Shown here one piece after another: positions 8,481 through 16,123 of a stretch of DNA of 47,048 nucleotides. The DNA is from Streptomyces sp. PT12 (GTDB lineage: Bacteria > Actinomycetota > Actinomycetes > Streptomycetales > Streptomycetaceae), in NCBI RefSeq assembly GCF_003311645.1, contig NZ_QEST01000167.1:1-47048 (forward strand). The letters are read 5' to 3'. Within the stretch, counting starts at the first letter, position 1. Every line of letters starts with the position of its first letter. A program made the position numbers and the translations under genes. The notes beneath the pieces are model-generated. The model ran no database searches. It had not been told where the DNA came from and saw nothing but the letters and a program-made list of their open reading frames with translations.

Positions 8481-9299
8481 TCAGGCGGCGAGCGGCGCGG
8501 CCTCCGGGGGCAGATAGACCAGCAGCCGGTTGCTTGCCGCCTCGTCCAGGTCCATGGTGAACAGGACATAGGACCGGACGCCGCCGTCCGGGTGGGTCAC
8601 CTCGACCGGCGTCGGCTCGAACTCCGCCACCTCGTGCCGGTTCCACAGGGCGGCGAACCGCTGGTCGCACTGGACCAGTTGGTCCGCTATCCGCTCATAG
8701 CGCGGGTCGTCGGCGGCGTAGGAAGCCTGGAGCCTGAAGCGGGCCGTCATCTCCCGGGTGACCCGCGGCAGGTCGCGGTACTTCTCGCCGTGCGTCCCCG
8801 TGAACAGGCTGGTCAGGAAGTTGTGGTTGGCGCCGCCAACCAGCCCGAGCACGTCGGCGGCGAGCTGGTTGGCGGCGAGGATCTCCCAGTGCCGGTCGAT
8901 GACGCACGAGGGGCCAAGCAGCTGGGCGTCGACGACGCGTTGGTACACGTCGGCGGTCGGCGTCTCGGCGCTGGACGCGGGCAACGGCGGGTTGGCCTCG
9001 GCGAGCCGGTACAGGTGCACCCGCTCCCGCTCGGTCAGCCGCAGGGCGCGGCTTACCGCGTCAAGCACCCCGTCCGAGACCCTGATGGGGCGGCCCTGTT
9101 CCAGCCACGCGTACCAGGACGCGCTCACCCCGGCGAGGACCGCGACCTCCTCCCTGCGGAGGCCGGCCCTGGCGCGCTGCCCTCTCGCCGCCAGCCCGAC
9201 GTCCGCGGGGGAGAGCCCGGCGCGACGTGTGCGCAAGAAGTGCGTCAGCTCGCTGCGCCGCTTCAGCTTGCGGTCGGTCCTGGAGAGCGTGGCGTCCAT
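8481..9299 (-). CDS. MmyB-family transcriptional regulator (XRE HTH + ligand-binding domain), copy 1
   Basis: The protein has 272 residues. The N-terminal XRE-type helix-turn-helix (about 16-75) has LTHFLRTRRAGLSP, LRREEVAVLAGVSASWYAWL and ISVSDGV-like RPIRVSDGVLDAV. The remainder (about 100-265) is the MmyB ligand-binding domain, with DRHWEILAANQLA, NFLTSLFTG, RFAALWNRHEV and VLFTMDLDEAASNRLLVYL. MmyB-type proteins are activators of methylenomycin and other clusters and respond to small ligands. It is transcribed in the same direction as the thioesterase upstream and the KAS III operon downstream. A second member of the family sits at 10541-11404, so the two may act at different promoters or sense different intermediates. 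No TTA codon seen. Confidence 0.88.
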   Translation of the reverse strand: MDATLSRTDRKLKRRSELTHFLRTRRAGLSPADVGLAARGQRARAGLRREEVAVLAGVSASWYAWLEQGRPIRVSDGVLDAVSRALRLTERERVHLYRLAEANPPLPASSAETPTADVYQRVVDAQLLGPSCVIDRHWEILAANQLAADVLGLVGGANHNFLTSLFTGTHGEKYRDLPRVTREMTARFRLQASYAADDPRYERIADQLVQCDQRFAALWNRHEVAEFEPTPVEVTHPDGGVRSYVLFTMDLDEAASNRLLVYLPPEAAPLAA

Positions 9300-9429
9300 G
9301 GAGCCGAATCTAGGACCGCCCGTCCCGGGTGTCAGCGGTGAGGATCACACCACTGCCGGTTTGGTTCGCCGAGCCCCGCGATCGGCTCTAGTCTCGTTTC
9401 GCGCAGGTGAACTGACGTTCAGTCAGCCT

Positions 9430-10212
9430 TCACGCGGTGCCGAGCACGCGGCTCAGCTCGGCGAAGAACAGCTCCTTGTCGTCCTGGGGGAAGAAGTGAC
9501 CGCCGGGGAGGGCCCGCAGGGTGAACCGGGCGCTGGTGTGCGCCCGCCAGGCGGCCGCGTCCTCGGCGGAGACCAGCGGGTCGTGGGTGCCGAAGAGCAC
9601 GTGGATGGGGCTGGGCAGCGGACGGTGCCCGGCCGGATGGCGGTAGGTGGCACAGACCCGCAGGTCCTCCCTGAGCCGGGTGGTGACGGCCCGTATCCGC
9701 CTCGGGTTCTCCCTGAGTAACCGGCCGGCTCCACCCAGACCCAATAGCAGCTCGAGCACCGCGCGATCCGATGGACCTACGTTCGGGGGGAGCGCGGGTG
9801 GGAGATGTGGCGCTCGGTGGGCGCCGACCACCAGCCGGTCCGGCACGCGTCGCCCCTCGGCGGCCTGCCGTTGGGCGACGCCGTACGCGACGAGCGCCCC
9901 CATGCTGTGACCGTAGAAGGCGTAGCGCTCGGCCAGGAAGGGGGTCAGCTGCCGTGTCACCTCACGCACCAGCGCGTCCATGGTGCTGACGGCGCCGGGG
10001 ACTTCGGTAACCGAGCGAGGCGGCAGGGTCACCGGCACCACCTCGGCTCCGAGGCCGAGCCGTCGTCCCCAACCGGCGAACGACCAGGGGCTGCCGCCCG
10101 CGTGGTGGAAGCAGAACAGGCGCAGCCGGGCGGTTCCCGCCCGCGGGTCGTCCGCCGTTCCCGTCGCCGTCCCCACCGGGACGCTCCGCACCGTGTGCAC
10201 CATGTCCGCCAT
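9430..10212 (-). CDS. Type II thioesterase (alpha/beta hydrolase)
   Basis: The protein has 260 residues from ATG 10212; an ATG at 10203 is an alternative. It carries the type II thioesterase pattern LRLFCFHHAGGSPWSFAGW, nucleophile Ser103 in YGHSMGALVAY, Asp211 in LFGTHDPLVS and His239 in LPGGHFFP. Such enzymes clear misprimed or stalled acyl groups from carrier proteins or release products. Its probable substrate carrier is the free ACP at 11675. It is analogous to MmyT of the methylenomycin cluster. It is divergent from the second MmyB-type regulator, with which it shares a 328-bp intergenic region. Confidence 0.88.
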   Translation of the reverse strand: MADMVHTVRSVPVGTATGTADDPRAGTARLRLFCFHHAGGSPWSFAGWGRRLGLGAEVVPVTLPPRSVTEVPGAVSTMDALVREVTRQLTPFLAERYAFYGHSMGALVAYGVAQRQAAEGRRVPDRLVVGAHRAPHLPPALPPNVGPSDRAVLELLLGLGGAGRLLRENPRRIRAVTTRLREDLRVCATYRHPAGHRPLPSPIHVLFGTHDPLVSAEDAAAWRAHTSARFTLRALPGGHFFPQDDKELFFAELSRVLGTA

Positions 10213-10254
10213 TCTGCGGCCGGTATCGAGCGGAAGGGAGTGTGTCCTGAACAG

Positions 10255-10269
10255 GGTGGTGCCACCACC
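10255..10269. promoter_or_regulatory. Perfect palindrome GGTGGTG-C-CACCACC in divergent promoter region
   Basis: Seven-base arms with a one-base centre lie in the 328-bp gap between the thioesterase (minus) and the second MmyB-type regulator (plus). The arms are the same as those of the site at 11434-11451, which has a four-base centre, so this could be a related operator. A GATAAT element follows at about 10283 on the plus strand. The rest of the gap shows an imperfect GGTCA/TGACC pair near 10499 and no gene. Confidence 0.35.
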
Positions 10270-10540
10270 AGCAGAATCAATCACCGATAATCGGATCGAT
10301 GGCGGCGAGCCGGGTCGACACGGAAGTGCGGAACGACGAGCACCAGCCGTTCTTCCAGAGCCTTCCCCGTTCGCATGGCCGTCCGATGGCGAAGCCAAAG
10401 GCGTTTCCGGCCATCGCGCGACAACTTCTTCAGGTCCTTCGGTGGGTTCGACGTCGAACCCAGCGGAATTTTGCAGAAGCTTGACGCTTCCGGTCCGCGG
10501 TCATGTGACCGGTGGCGAGTGGAAGGAGAGAGATCGATTC

Positions 10541-11404
10541 ATGCAGGCAACCTCGTCCCCCCCGGTGTCCGGGCTCCTACGGCGCGCGAAGCTCCGGCAT
10601 TTCCTGCGGACCCGAAGAGCACGGATAGCGCCCGAGGAGGTCGGGCTGGTCCACGCCGAGCGACGCAGGACGCCGGGCCTGCGGCGCGAGGAGGTCGCCG
10701 CCCTGGCCGGGGTGGGGGTGTCCTGGTACACCTGGCTCGAACAGGGGCGTGACATCAACGTCTCCGAGGGCATCGTGAACGCCGTCAGCAACGCGCTCCG
10801 GCTTGAGGACACCGAGCGCGCCTACTTCTACCGGCTGACCGGGCACAACCCCGCTCCCCGGCCCGAGCGGCGCGGCCGCGGCGGCGACCAGGCCCGGATG
10901 CGCGCGCTGGTCGAGGGCTGGTCGTTCAACCCCACCTACCTCACCGACCGTTACGGCGGCATCCAGCTCGCCAACTCCTCCGCCCACACCGTCTTCCGCA
11001 TCGCGCCGCGCGGCCACAACTGCCTGGTGAAGTTCTTCACCGACCCCGCCACCCGCGGAAAGTACCCGGACACCGACCAGGTGGGGCGGGGGCTGGTCGC
11101 CCAGTTCCGGGCCCAGTCGGCCCGCTTCCCCGAGGACCGCGAGTTCGGCCGGATCGCCGAGCGGCTCGGCGAACGCAGCCCGCGCTTCGCCGAGTTGTGG
11201 GACTGCCACCAGGTGGACGAGCCCAGCCAGAACGTGCGCCGGATCGCCCTGCCCGAGGCCGGGGTGGTGGTCTTCGACCGGGTGGTGATGCGGGTGCCGG
11301 AGCTGCCGGAGAGCCTGATGGTCCTCTACCTCTCCCCCACGGGAGCGAAGAAGCCCGCCGCGCCGGCCCGGGAGCTGGCCGACGCGCACGCCAAGGCCCG
11401 CTGA
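10541..11404 (+). CDS. MmyB-family transcriptional regulator, copy 2
   Basis: The protein has 287 residues. ATG 10541 is preceded by a strong GGAAGGAGAG. The N-terminal XRE HTH (about 15-80) carries KLRHFLRTRRARIAP, LRREEVAALAGVGVSWYTWL and INVSEGIVNAVS. The C-terminal MmyB ligand-binding domain (about 105-270) has DRYGGIQLANSSA, NCLVKFFTD, RFAELWDCHQVD and DRVVMRVPELPESLMVLYLSP. The HTH sequences of the two copies are close, but the ligand-binding parts differ substantially, which fits recognition of similar sites with different signals. Immediately downstream lies the palindromic site at 11434 and the long ACP-led operon, its most likely target. Confidence 0.88.
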   Translation: MQATSSPPVSGLLRRAKLRHFLRTRRARIAPEEVGLVHAERRRTPGLRREEVAALAGVGVSWYTWLEQGRDINVSEGIVNAVSNALRLEDTERAYFYRLTGHNPAPRPERRGRGGDQARMRALVEGWSFNPTYLTDRYGGIQLANSSAHTVFRIAPRGHNCLVKFFTDPATRGKYPDTDQVGRGLVAQFRAQSARFPEDREFGRIAERLGERSPRFAELWDCHQVDEPSQNVRRIALPEAGVVVFDRVVMRVPELPESLMVLYLSPTGAKKPAAPARELADAHAKAR

Positions 11405-11433
11405 GCCGTACGCCGGGCGGCGCGCTCCCCCGG

Positions 11434-11454
11434 GGTGGTGTTCACACCACCATG
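11434..11454. promoter_or_regulatory. Palindromic candidate operator upstream of the ACP-led operon
   Basis: GGTGGTG-TTCA-CACCACC (11434-11451) is a perfect seven-base inverted repeat with a four-base centre. The 19-mer TGGTGTTCACACCACCATG (11436-11454) recurs with one change in the intergenic region at 34852-34870, and TGGTGTTCGCA recurs before the monooxygenase at 31768-31778. It lies between the second MmyB-type gene and the ACP gene. It may bind an MmyB-type regulator; no factor can be assigned from sequence alone. Confidence 0.45.
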
Positions 11455-11674
11455 ATGAGGAGACACTTCCTCGGCCTGTGCCGATATCCCAGGATGAACG
11501 CGTGGGACGCGGAGGATTCCCGACTGCTACACATGCCACGCCCCGGGAAACCAGCCGTTCACACAGTGTGGTGCGTCCCCGCGGCAGTTCTTCTCGCACG
11601 ACGGCGTCACGGCGCCGTCCGGGGCCTCGGAACTCATCGGCAGTCGACGGTCCCAGTGAATCGCGGAGGAAGCA

Positions 11675-11917
11675 ATGGGTAATTCGATCGAAAGTCGCAT
11701 CATCGCGGTCCTGGGGGAACTGGCCGTTCCCACGGCGGACGTCACGCCGGAGACCACTTTCGAGGCCATGGAGATCGACTCGCTGTTGCTGGAGGAACTC
11801 GCGCTGCGCCTCCAGAAGTCGTTCGGCATCGCGATCGAAAGTGGTGACCTCGTCCCCGAGCAGACCGTCGCCGAGGCGGCGGCCGTGCTGGAGGGCATGG
11901 GCGTTCCCGCCGCCTGA
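11675..11917 (+). CDS. Free acyl carrier protein
   Basis: The protein has 80 residues, with GGAGGAAG upstream of ATG 11675. The phosphopantetheine attachment site is Ser36 in AMEIDSLLLEEL, a standard type II ACP motif. The acidic N-terminal helix and the helix-three region LVPEQTVAEAAAVL are typical. It begins the long plus-strand run of genes that continues to 26650. It should carry the malonyl and beta-ketoacyl groups handled by the KAS III at 7034-8044, and possibly deliver them to the AfsA-type protein at 13926. It is the analogue of MmyA in methylenomycin biosynthesis by family, not by demonstrated orthology. Confidence 0.92.
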   Translation: MGNSIESRIIAVLGELAVPTADVTPETTFEAMEIDSLLLEELALRLQKSFGIAIESGDLVPEQTVAEAAAVLEGMGVPAA

Positions 11918-12030
11918 GCCACCACCCCCGCTTCGCTCACCACCCCCACCGCGCCCAGCCCTCACCCCGAAGCACGGCCCACGTGCGGCCGGTCGTGTCG
12001 TCAAGGACGTTTCAAGCGAGAGGAAAGCCC

Positions 12031-12651
12031 GTGTCTTCCCCCCTGCTCGTTCTCAACGAAGTCGCCGTGGCCCCCGGCAAGGCCGACCAGGTACTCGCCG
12101 AGTGGAGCGCGCTGAACCAGAAGGAGCCGGTGCCCGGCCGGGCCCTCTACCGGAGCGTCGAGGGCGACAACCTGCTTGAGGTCACCCCGGTCGGCGACCT
12201 CGCCGAGCTGGCCGCCCTCACCAAGGGCTGGCAGAAGCTCTGGGAGGGCGTCTCCGCCGATCTCGTCACCGACTTCAGGCGTCAGCTGCTCGAGTTCGTC
12301 GAGGCGCCCAAGGACACCGCCGAGCCTGTGCCCACCACCCGCTACCTCCAGCTGCGGCACATCGAGGTCAAGCCGCGCGAGTACGCCGACTACCGCGCGT
12401 GGCGCGAGAACACCATCTTCGATGTGGTGCGCGGCGCGGCCGAGGTGACGGCCTTCCTGGCCTACCACTCGCTGGTCAGCTCCGAGCCGGGCGTGATGTT
12501 CGTGTCGGGCTTCGATGTCGCGCCGGAGGAGTATCAGGCGGTCTTCACCTCGCCCCGGTACCAGGAGATCGTCCAGCAGGCAGGCGACCGCTTCATCGTC
12601 GGTGGCGAGAGCGGCCTGTACACCCGCCTCTACCAGCGGGCCGATGGCTGA
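12031..12651 (+). CDS. Tandem ABM-like (dimeric alpha/beta-barrel) protein
   Basis: The protein has 206 residues from GTG 12031 with AGAGGA upstream. Two half-domains are visible: LVLNEVAVAPGKADQVLAEW to about residue 95, and YLQLRHIEVKPREYADYRAW to the end. Each is a beta-strand followed by a K/R-x-x-x-Y-like helix, as in the antibiotic-biosynthesis-monooxygenase or polyketide-cyclase ferredoxin-like fold. Such proteins catalyse cofactor-free oxidations, cyclisations or dehydrations on small polyketides. Its 3' end overlaps the next gene by 8 bp, so the two are tightly coupled. The specific reaction is unknown. Confidence 0.55.
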   Translation: MSSPLLVLNEVAVAPGKADQVLAEWSALNQKEPVPGRALYRSVEGDNLLEVTPVGDLAELAALTKGWQKLWEGVSADLVTDFRRQLLEFVEAPKDTAEPVPTTRYLQLRHIEVKPREYADYRAWRENTIFDVVRGAAEVTAFLAYHSLVSSEPGVMFVSGFDVAPEEYQAVFTSPRYQEIVQQAGDRFIVGGESGLYTRLYQRADG

Positions 12652-13546
12652 GTCCGGCGCCGCGACCGCCCCGGGCGCGCCCGCGACCCCCAGTCGGCGG
12701 GAGACCCACCGGCTCAGCCTCACCACGCAGGGACCGCTGTACCCGCCGAGCGAGGTCATGGACGGCAACGGCGACTTCCTGGTGGTCGGCATGATCCCCC
12801 GGGCGACGCCCGACGGGCGGACGGTGCCGGAGTGGGGCGCGGCGGTGGTCTCCCCCGACAGCCCGGTGCCCGCGTTCGGCCGCCTCGCCCCCTACACGGT
12901 GGTGCGCGAACTCGACACCGACCCCGAGGGGGCGGACCGGGACATCGCGCTGTACACGTTGCCGCTGCCCCTGCCCTGCAACAACTACCCGATGGTGTTC
13001 GCGCCGGACCAGCTCCCCGACGCCGACCAGGTCAAGCGGCCCAGCCACGCCTTCCACGAGGTGCCGATCCCTGACCTGCGCCCTGAGGACGGCCCCAAGG
13101 TCGTCGAGCCGGTGACGTTCGGGCAGTGGATGCGCGGCAGCGGCACCCTCGACGTGGGCGTGACCGAGGACGGGCACTCAGGGACGTTCGACTTCGTCTT
13201 CTCCCGGCTGGTGCCGCACAGCGTCTACACCGTGATGTCGCTGCGCGCCCACGACCTGGACCCGGCGGGGCCGACCCGGCCAGGACCGCTTGGCGTGCCC
13301 AACGTGTTCGTCACGGACGCCGAGGGCTCGGGCAGCTACCACGCCACGATGCCGAACCCGTTCCCCGACCCCGAGCTGCCGGGCGCCAACCGGATCATCA
13401 ACGTGGTCGTGCTGTGGATGAGCTACCAGCGCAGCTACGGCGGCGCCATCGGCGAGTTCGGGCTCGGCGGCGACATCCACGCCCACCTCAAGCTGCGCGG
13501 CCCGGCCTTCCAGGAGCTGCGCACCACCCAGGCGCCCCCGGCCTGA
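12644..13546 (+). CDS. Unrecognised 300-residue cluster protein
   Basis: I do not recognise the family. ATG 12644 overlaps the preceding gene by 8 bp. The protein is soluble, without signal peptide or membrane segments, rich in beta-type sequence and proline. Visible segments include ALYTLPLPLPCNNYPMVFAP (about 104-123), SGTFDFVFSRLVPHSVYTVM (about 177-196), GVPNVFVTDAEGSGSYHATM, and near the C-terminus GEFGLGGDIHAHLKLRGPAF. The pattern VPHSVYTVM...GSYHATMPNPFP...GGDIHAHLKL, with several His residues on predicted strands, suggests a beta-sandwich that might bind metal, but no catalytic motif is certain. Its tight coupling to the ABM-like gene suggests a shared step. Confidence 0.75.
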   Translation: MAESGAATAPGAPATPSRRETHRLSLTTQGPLYPPSEVMDGNGDFLVVGMIPRATPDGRTVPEWGAAVVSPDSPVPAFGRLAPYTVVRELDTDPEGADRDIALYTLPLPLPCNNYPMVFAPDQLPDADQVKRPSHAFHEVPIPDLRPEDGPKVVEPVTFGQWMRGSGTLDVGVTEDGHSGTFDFVFSRLVPHSVYTVMSLRAHDLDPAGPTRPGPLGVPNVFVTDAEGSGSYHATMPNPFPDPELPGANRIINVVVLWMSYQRSYGGAIGEFGLGGDIHAHLKLRGPAFQELRTTQAPPA

Positions 13547-13599
13547 ACCGGCCGGGCGGCCCCGCCCGCTCACGCGCGCCGCCGCCCGCTCACGTCCCG

Positions 13600-13641
13600 C
13601 ACCTCGATCCCCGCACCTCGATCCCCGCACCTCGATCCCCG
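13600..13641. repeat. Three exact tandem copies of a 14-bp unit in a spacer
   Basis: CACCTCGATCCCCG is repeated exactly at 13600-13613, 13614-13627 and 13628-13641, in the 121-bp spacer between the 300-residue gene and the tautomerase gene, ending 26 bp before the tautomerase start. Each unit contains TCGATCC, loosely like SARP heptamers, but the 14-bp period does not match the usual 11-bp SARP spacing. Confidence 0.7.
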
Positions 13642-13667
13642 CACAGCGCGAGCACAGGAGAGGTTCC

Positions 13668-13886
13668 ATGCCCATCATCTCCGTCACCACCTGGGACGGC
13701 CAGGACGACGCCCAGAGCCAGGAGCTCCTGGAGGAGCTGACCCGCACCGTACGGCGGGTCACCGGGGCGCCGCTTGACAAGATCACCGTCTATATCCAGG
13801 AGGTGCCGCGGAACCGCTGGGCCGAGGGCGGGGCGCTGGGCAGCGACCCGAAGTTCCCCGAACTCAGCCGCCGCCAGTCCGAGTGA
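13668..13886 (+). CDS. 4-oxalocrotonate tautomerase-like protein
   Basis: The protein has 72 residues; ATG 13668 is preceded by ACAGGAGAGG. After Met removal the N-terminus is Pro1 (MPIISVTTWDG), the catalytic base of tautomerase-superfamily enzymes. The helix ELLEELTRTVRRVTGAPLDK, then the strand ITVYIQEVPRNRWAEGG, fit the family, including the late Arg and Trp. It would interconvert enol/keto or double-bond isomers of a small oxo acid. Within this cluster it could isomerise an unsaturated butenolide or oxo acid intermediate. It is followed after 39 bp by the AfsA-type gene. Confidence 0.85.
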   Translation: MPIISVTTWDGQDDAQSQELLEELTRTVRRVTGAPLDKITVYIQEVPRNRWAEGGALGSDPKFPELSRRQSE

Positions 13887-13925
13887 CGCCCGCCCCCCAC
13901 CGGAGAACGGGAGAGACCGAACGCC

Positions 13926-14741
13926 ATGCCCCACGAGATAGCGGAGACCACCGGCCCCGGGCGGCAGGCCCTGTTCCTTGTCGGTGACGTGTTCGGCGCC
14001 TTCGCCCACCACGACGGCGTGCGGACCGTCTCCGAACTGGTCCGCCTGATCAGCGACGGGGAGTTCCCCGAAGGGCCGGGCGAGGTCGTGGTGACCCCGG
14101 GCCAGGGGGTCTCCCGGTTCGACGTGGACTACGTCCGCGACGCCCTGGCCCGGCGCGGCCTGACCGACCGGGTGCTGCTTGACGACACGGCGCTGCGCGC
14201 CCTCGCCGGGCGGGAGATCGCGCACAAGCACCGCCCGGAGAACGTGCTGATCTCCCGGCCGCGCCGGGTCGGCGCGGACCGGTTCGAGTCCGACCTGGTG
14301 GTGGACGCCCGCAACGAGGTGATGTCCGACCACCTCACCGGCCAGCACATCCAGGGCATGCTGGCGATGGAGGCTGGCCGGCAGATGTTTATCGCGGTAG
14401 CCGAGCAGCACTACCTCGCCCCCGAGGCGGTCGGCCGCAGCTACTTCGTCATCGACTCCTTCGCCACCCGGTACGGCAGCTTCCTCTTCCCGCTGCCCGC
14501 GGTGGTGCGGTGCCACGTCGTCGCGCACCGCTCCCCGCACCGCACCCGTACCGTGTTCCACTGCGAACTGACCGTGGTGCAAGGCGAGTCGGAGACGGCC
14601 GTGATCGATGTGCGGTTCACCGCCTTCGACAACCAGGTGCTGCACACCAAGGAGACCCGCGCGGCGCGGCGGTCCCTGAAGGAGAGCGCGGCGCGGCTGG
14701 CCGCCGCCGAGCCGGCGCCCTCCGGGGTCCGCGCCTCGTGA
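13926..14741 (+). CDS. AfsA-type hot-dog protein (butenolide/gamma-butyrolactone synthase family)
   Basis: The protein has 271 residues with GGAGAG upstream. The AfsA repeats are present: VHK-type AHKHRPENVLISRPRR (about 99-114), FESDLVVD (about 120-127), then SDHLTGQHIQGMLAMEAGRQ (about 134-153) and the second hot-dog half ending FTAFDNQVLHTKE. AfsA-family enzymes transfer a beta-ketoacyl group from ACP to dihydroxyacetone phosphate, and the product cyclises to a butenolide phosphate. Here KAS III and ACP supply the beta-ketoacyl group, and the HAD gene directly downstream could remove the phosphate. No TetR-type gamma-butyrolactone receptor is in the window, so I favour a role in making the product over making a signal. 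The product chain length is unknown. Confidence 0.85.
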   Translation: MPHEIAETTGPGRQALFLVGDVFGAFAHHDGVRTVSELVRLISDGEFPEGPGEVVVTPGQGVSRFDVDYVRDALARRGLTDRVLLDDTALRALAGREIAHKHRPENVLISRPRRVGADRFESDLVVDARNEVMSDHLTGQHIQGMLAMEAGRQMFIAVAEQHYLAPEAVGRSYFVIDSFATRYGSFLFPLPAVVRCHVVAHRSPHRTRTVFHCELTVVQGESETAVIDVRFTAFDNQVLHTKETRAARRSLKESAARLAAAEPAPSGVRAS

Positions 14742-14819
14742 CCGCGACGCACCGCTGAGCCCATGGCGGCGGCCCAGGGCCCGACGGGCCGCCCACTGTC
14801 GTGCCGAGGAGCGCAGGAG

Positions 14820-15497
14820 ATGCCAGACACGGACCGCCCCTACATCGTCTTCAGCGACGTCGACGAGACGCTGATCACCGTCAAGAGCATGTTCGACTTC
14901 CTCCGCTACCAGCTGGTGCGCCGCAAGGGCGAGGCCGGCGAGCGGGAATACGACCGGATCATGGCCGGGATCGCCCGCCTGGCGGCCGACGGCGTGCCCC
15001 GCGCGGAGATCAACCGGTTCTACTACCAGCACTACGCGGGCGAGTCGGTGGCCGCCATCGAGCGGCTGGCCGCCGACTGGTTCGCCGAACGCTCCTCAGC
15101 CCCCGGGGACTTCTACATCGGCCCGACCCGTCGGGCGCTTCACGCGCACCGGGCCGCCGGGGCCACCCTGGTGCTGGTCTCCGGCTCGTTCCCACCGGTC
15201 CTGGCGCCCCTGGCCCTGGAGGTGGGGGCCGACACCGTGCTGTGCACACGCCCCACCGCCGAGCGGGGCCGTTACACCGGCGATGTGGTCACCCCCGTCA
15301 TCGGCGAGGGAAAACGGGCCGCCGTCGCCGCCGCGTTGGCGGCCCGCCCCGAGGTCGACCCGGCGGACTGCTGGGGCTACGGGGACCACGTCTCCGACCT
15401 GCCGATGCTGGAGCTGGTGGGCCGCCCGGTGGTGGTGGGGGGTGACAACGAGCTGCGGGCACGCCTGCGGCGCTCCGCGAGCCGGGCCGCGCGATGA
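14820..15497 (+). CDS. HAD-superfamily phosphatase (SerB-like)
   Basis: The protein has 225 residues from ATG 14820. The HAD motifs are complete: DVDET (Asp13, Asp15), SGS (Ser121), Lys165 in GEGK and GYGDHVSDLPML (Asp189, Asp193). The helical cap between residues 20 and 105 is of the SerB/C1 type. It should hydrolyse a small phosphomonoester. Directly after the AfsA-type gene, the likely substrate is a butenolide phosphate, as proposed for MmfP/MmyP-type phosphatases of the methylenomycin locus. Its stop overlaps the next start by four bases (ATGA), indicating translational coupling to the kinase-like protein. A housekeeping phosphoserine phosphatase is unlikely in this context. Confidence 0.85.
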   Translation: MPDTDRPYIVFSDVDETLITVKSMFDFLRYQLVRRKGEAGEREYDRIMAGIARLAADGVPRAEINRFYYQHYAGESVAAIERLAADWFAERSSAPGDFYIGPTRRALHAHRAAGATLVLVSGSFPPVLAPLALEVGADTVLCTRPTAERGRYTGDVVTPVIGEGKRAAVAAALAARPEVDPADCWGYGDHVSDLPMLELVGRPVVVGGDNELRARLRRSASRAAR

Positions 15498-16123
15498 CCG
15501 GGCCCGCCTTCTGGGTGCTGCTCGGGCCCGACGGGGCGGGCAAGTCGTCCGTGATGGAGCGGCTGGCCCGGACGCTGCCCGGCTGGCGGCTGGTCTCCAC
15601 CGACCGGGCGTTCGTCGCCCCCGAGCACGCGCTGATCACCCGGCTCCGCCGCGACCTGCACGACCACCTGCTGCCCGGCCTCGGCGACGCCTACTCCGCC
15701 GACCTGCTGGCCGCCGTGCTCCAGACCGCCGTGGTGCACATCAGGGACCAGCTGCGGGACGGCGACCCGCGGCAGCCGGTGCTGGTGGACTCCTACTACT
15801 ACAAGATCCTGGCGAAGTGCCGGCTGGCCGGCGTCAGGGACGAGCGCCTGTACTCCTGGTGGCGTTCCTTCCCCCGGCCCCGCAGGGTGCTCTTCCTCGA
15901 CGTCTCCCCGGAGACCGCCTGGCGGCGGAGCGGCGAAGGGACGCGGCTCAACGCCCTGGAACACGACGGGGTGCCGGGCGACCGGGGGAGCTTCGAGCGG
16001 TACCAGAAGAGCCTGCGCACGATGCTGCTTGAGGAAGTGCGGGAGGTGCCGGTGACGCTGCTGCGCGAGCAGCCTGACGTCGACCGGGCCACCGCGGCCG
16101 TCCTGGAGGTACTGAGCTGGTGA
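15494..16123 (+). CDS. dTMP-kinase-like P-loop protein
   Basis: The protein has 209 residues, starting in a four-base overlap with the phosphatase gene. The Walker A motif GPDGAGKSS (11-19) lies after a short strand, and VLVDSYYYKILAKCRLAG resembles the DR(Y/F)-region of thymidylate kinases. The LID-like segment RRSGEGTRLNALEHDG is arginine-containing. It should be a nucleoside-monophosphate-type kinase fold, acting on a phosphorylated or carboxylated cluster substrate, or perhaps on an alcohol. A phosphatase and kinase as adjacent coupled genes is notable. I recall adjacent mmyP and mmyK genes in the methylenomycin cluster, but cannot check their similarity here. Confidence 0.75.
   Translation: MTGPAFWVLLGPDGAGKSSVMERLARTLPGWRLVSTDRAFVAPEHALITRLRRDLHDHLLPGLGDAYSADLLAAVLQTAVVHIRDQLRDGDPRQPVLVDSYYYKILAKCRLAGVRDERLYSWWRSFPRPRRVLFLDVSPETAWRRSGEGTRLNALEHDGVPGDRGSFERYQKSLRTMLLEEVREVPVTLLREQPDVDRATAAVLEVLSW

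Noticed and set aside
13600-13641. CRISPR-like array
   Set aside because: Repeats are contiguous 14-mers with no spacers and no cas genes nearby.
13926-14741. Interpretation as a gamma-butyrolactone signalling locus
   Set aside because: There is no ArpA/TetR-type receptor in the window, and KAS III, ACP and many tailoring genes surround it, which fits product biosynthesis better.
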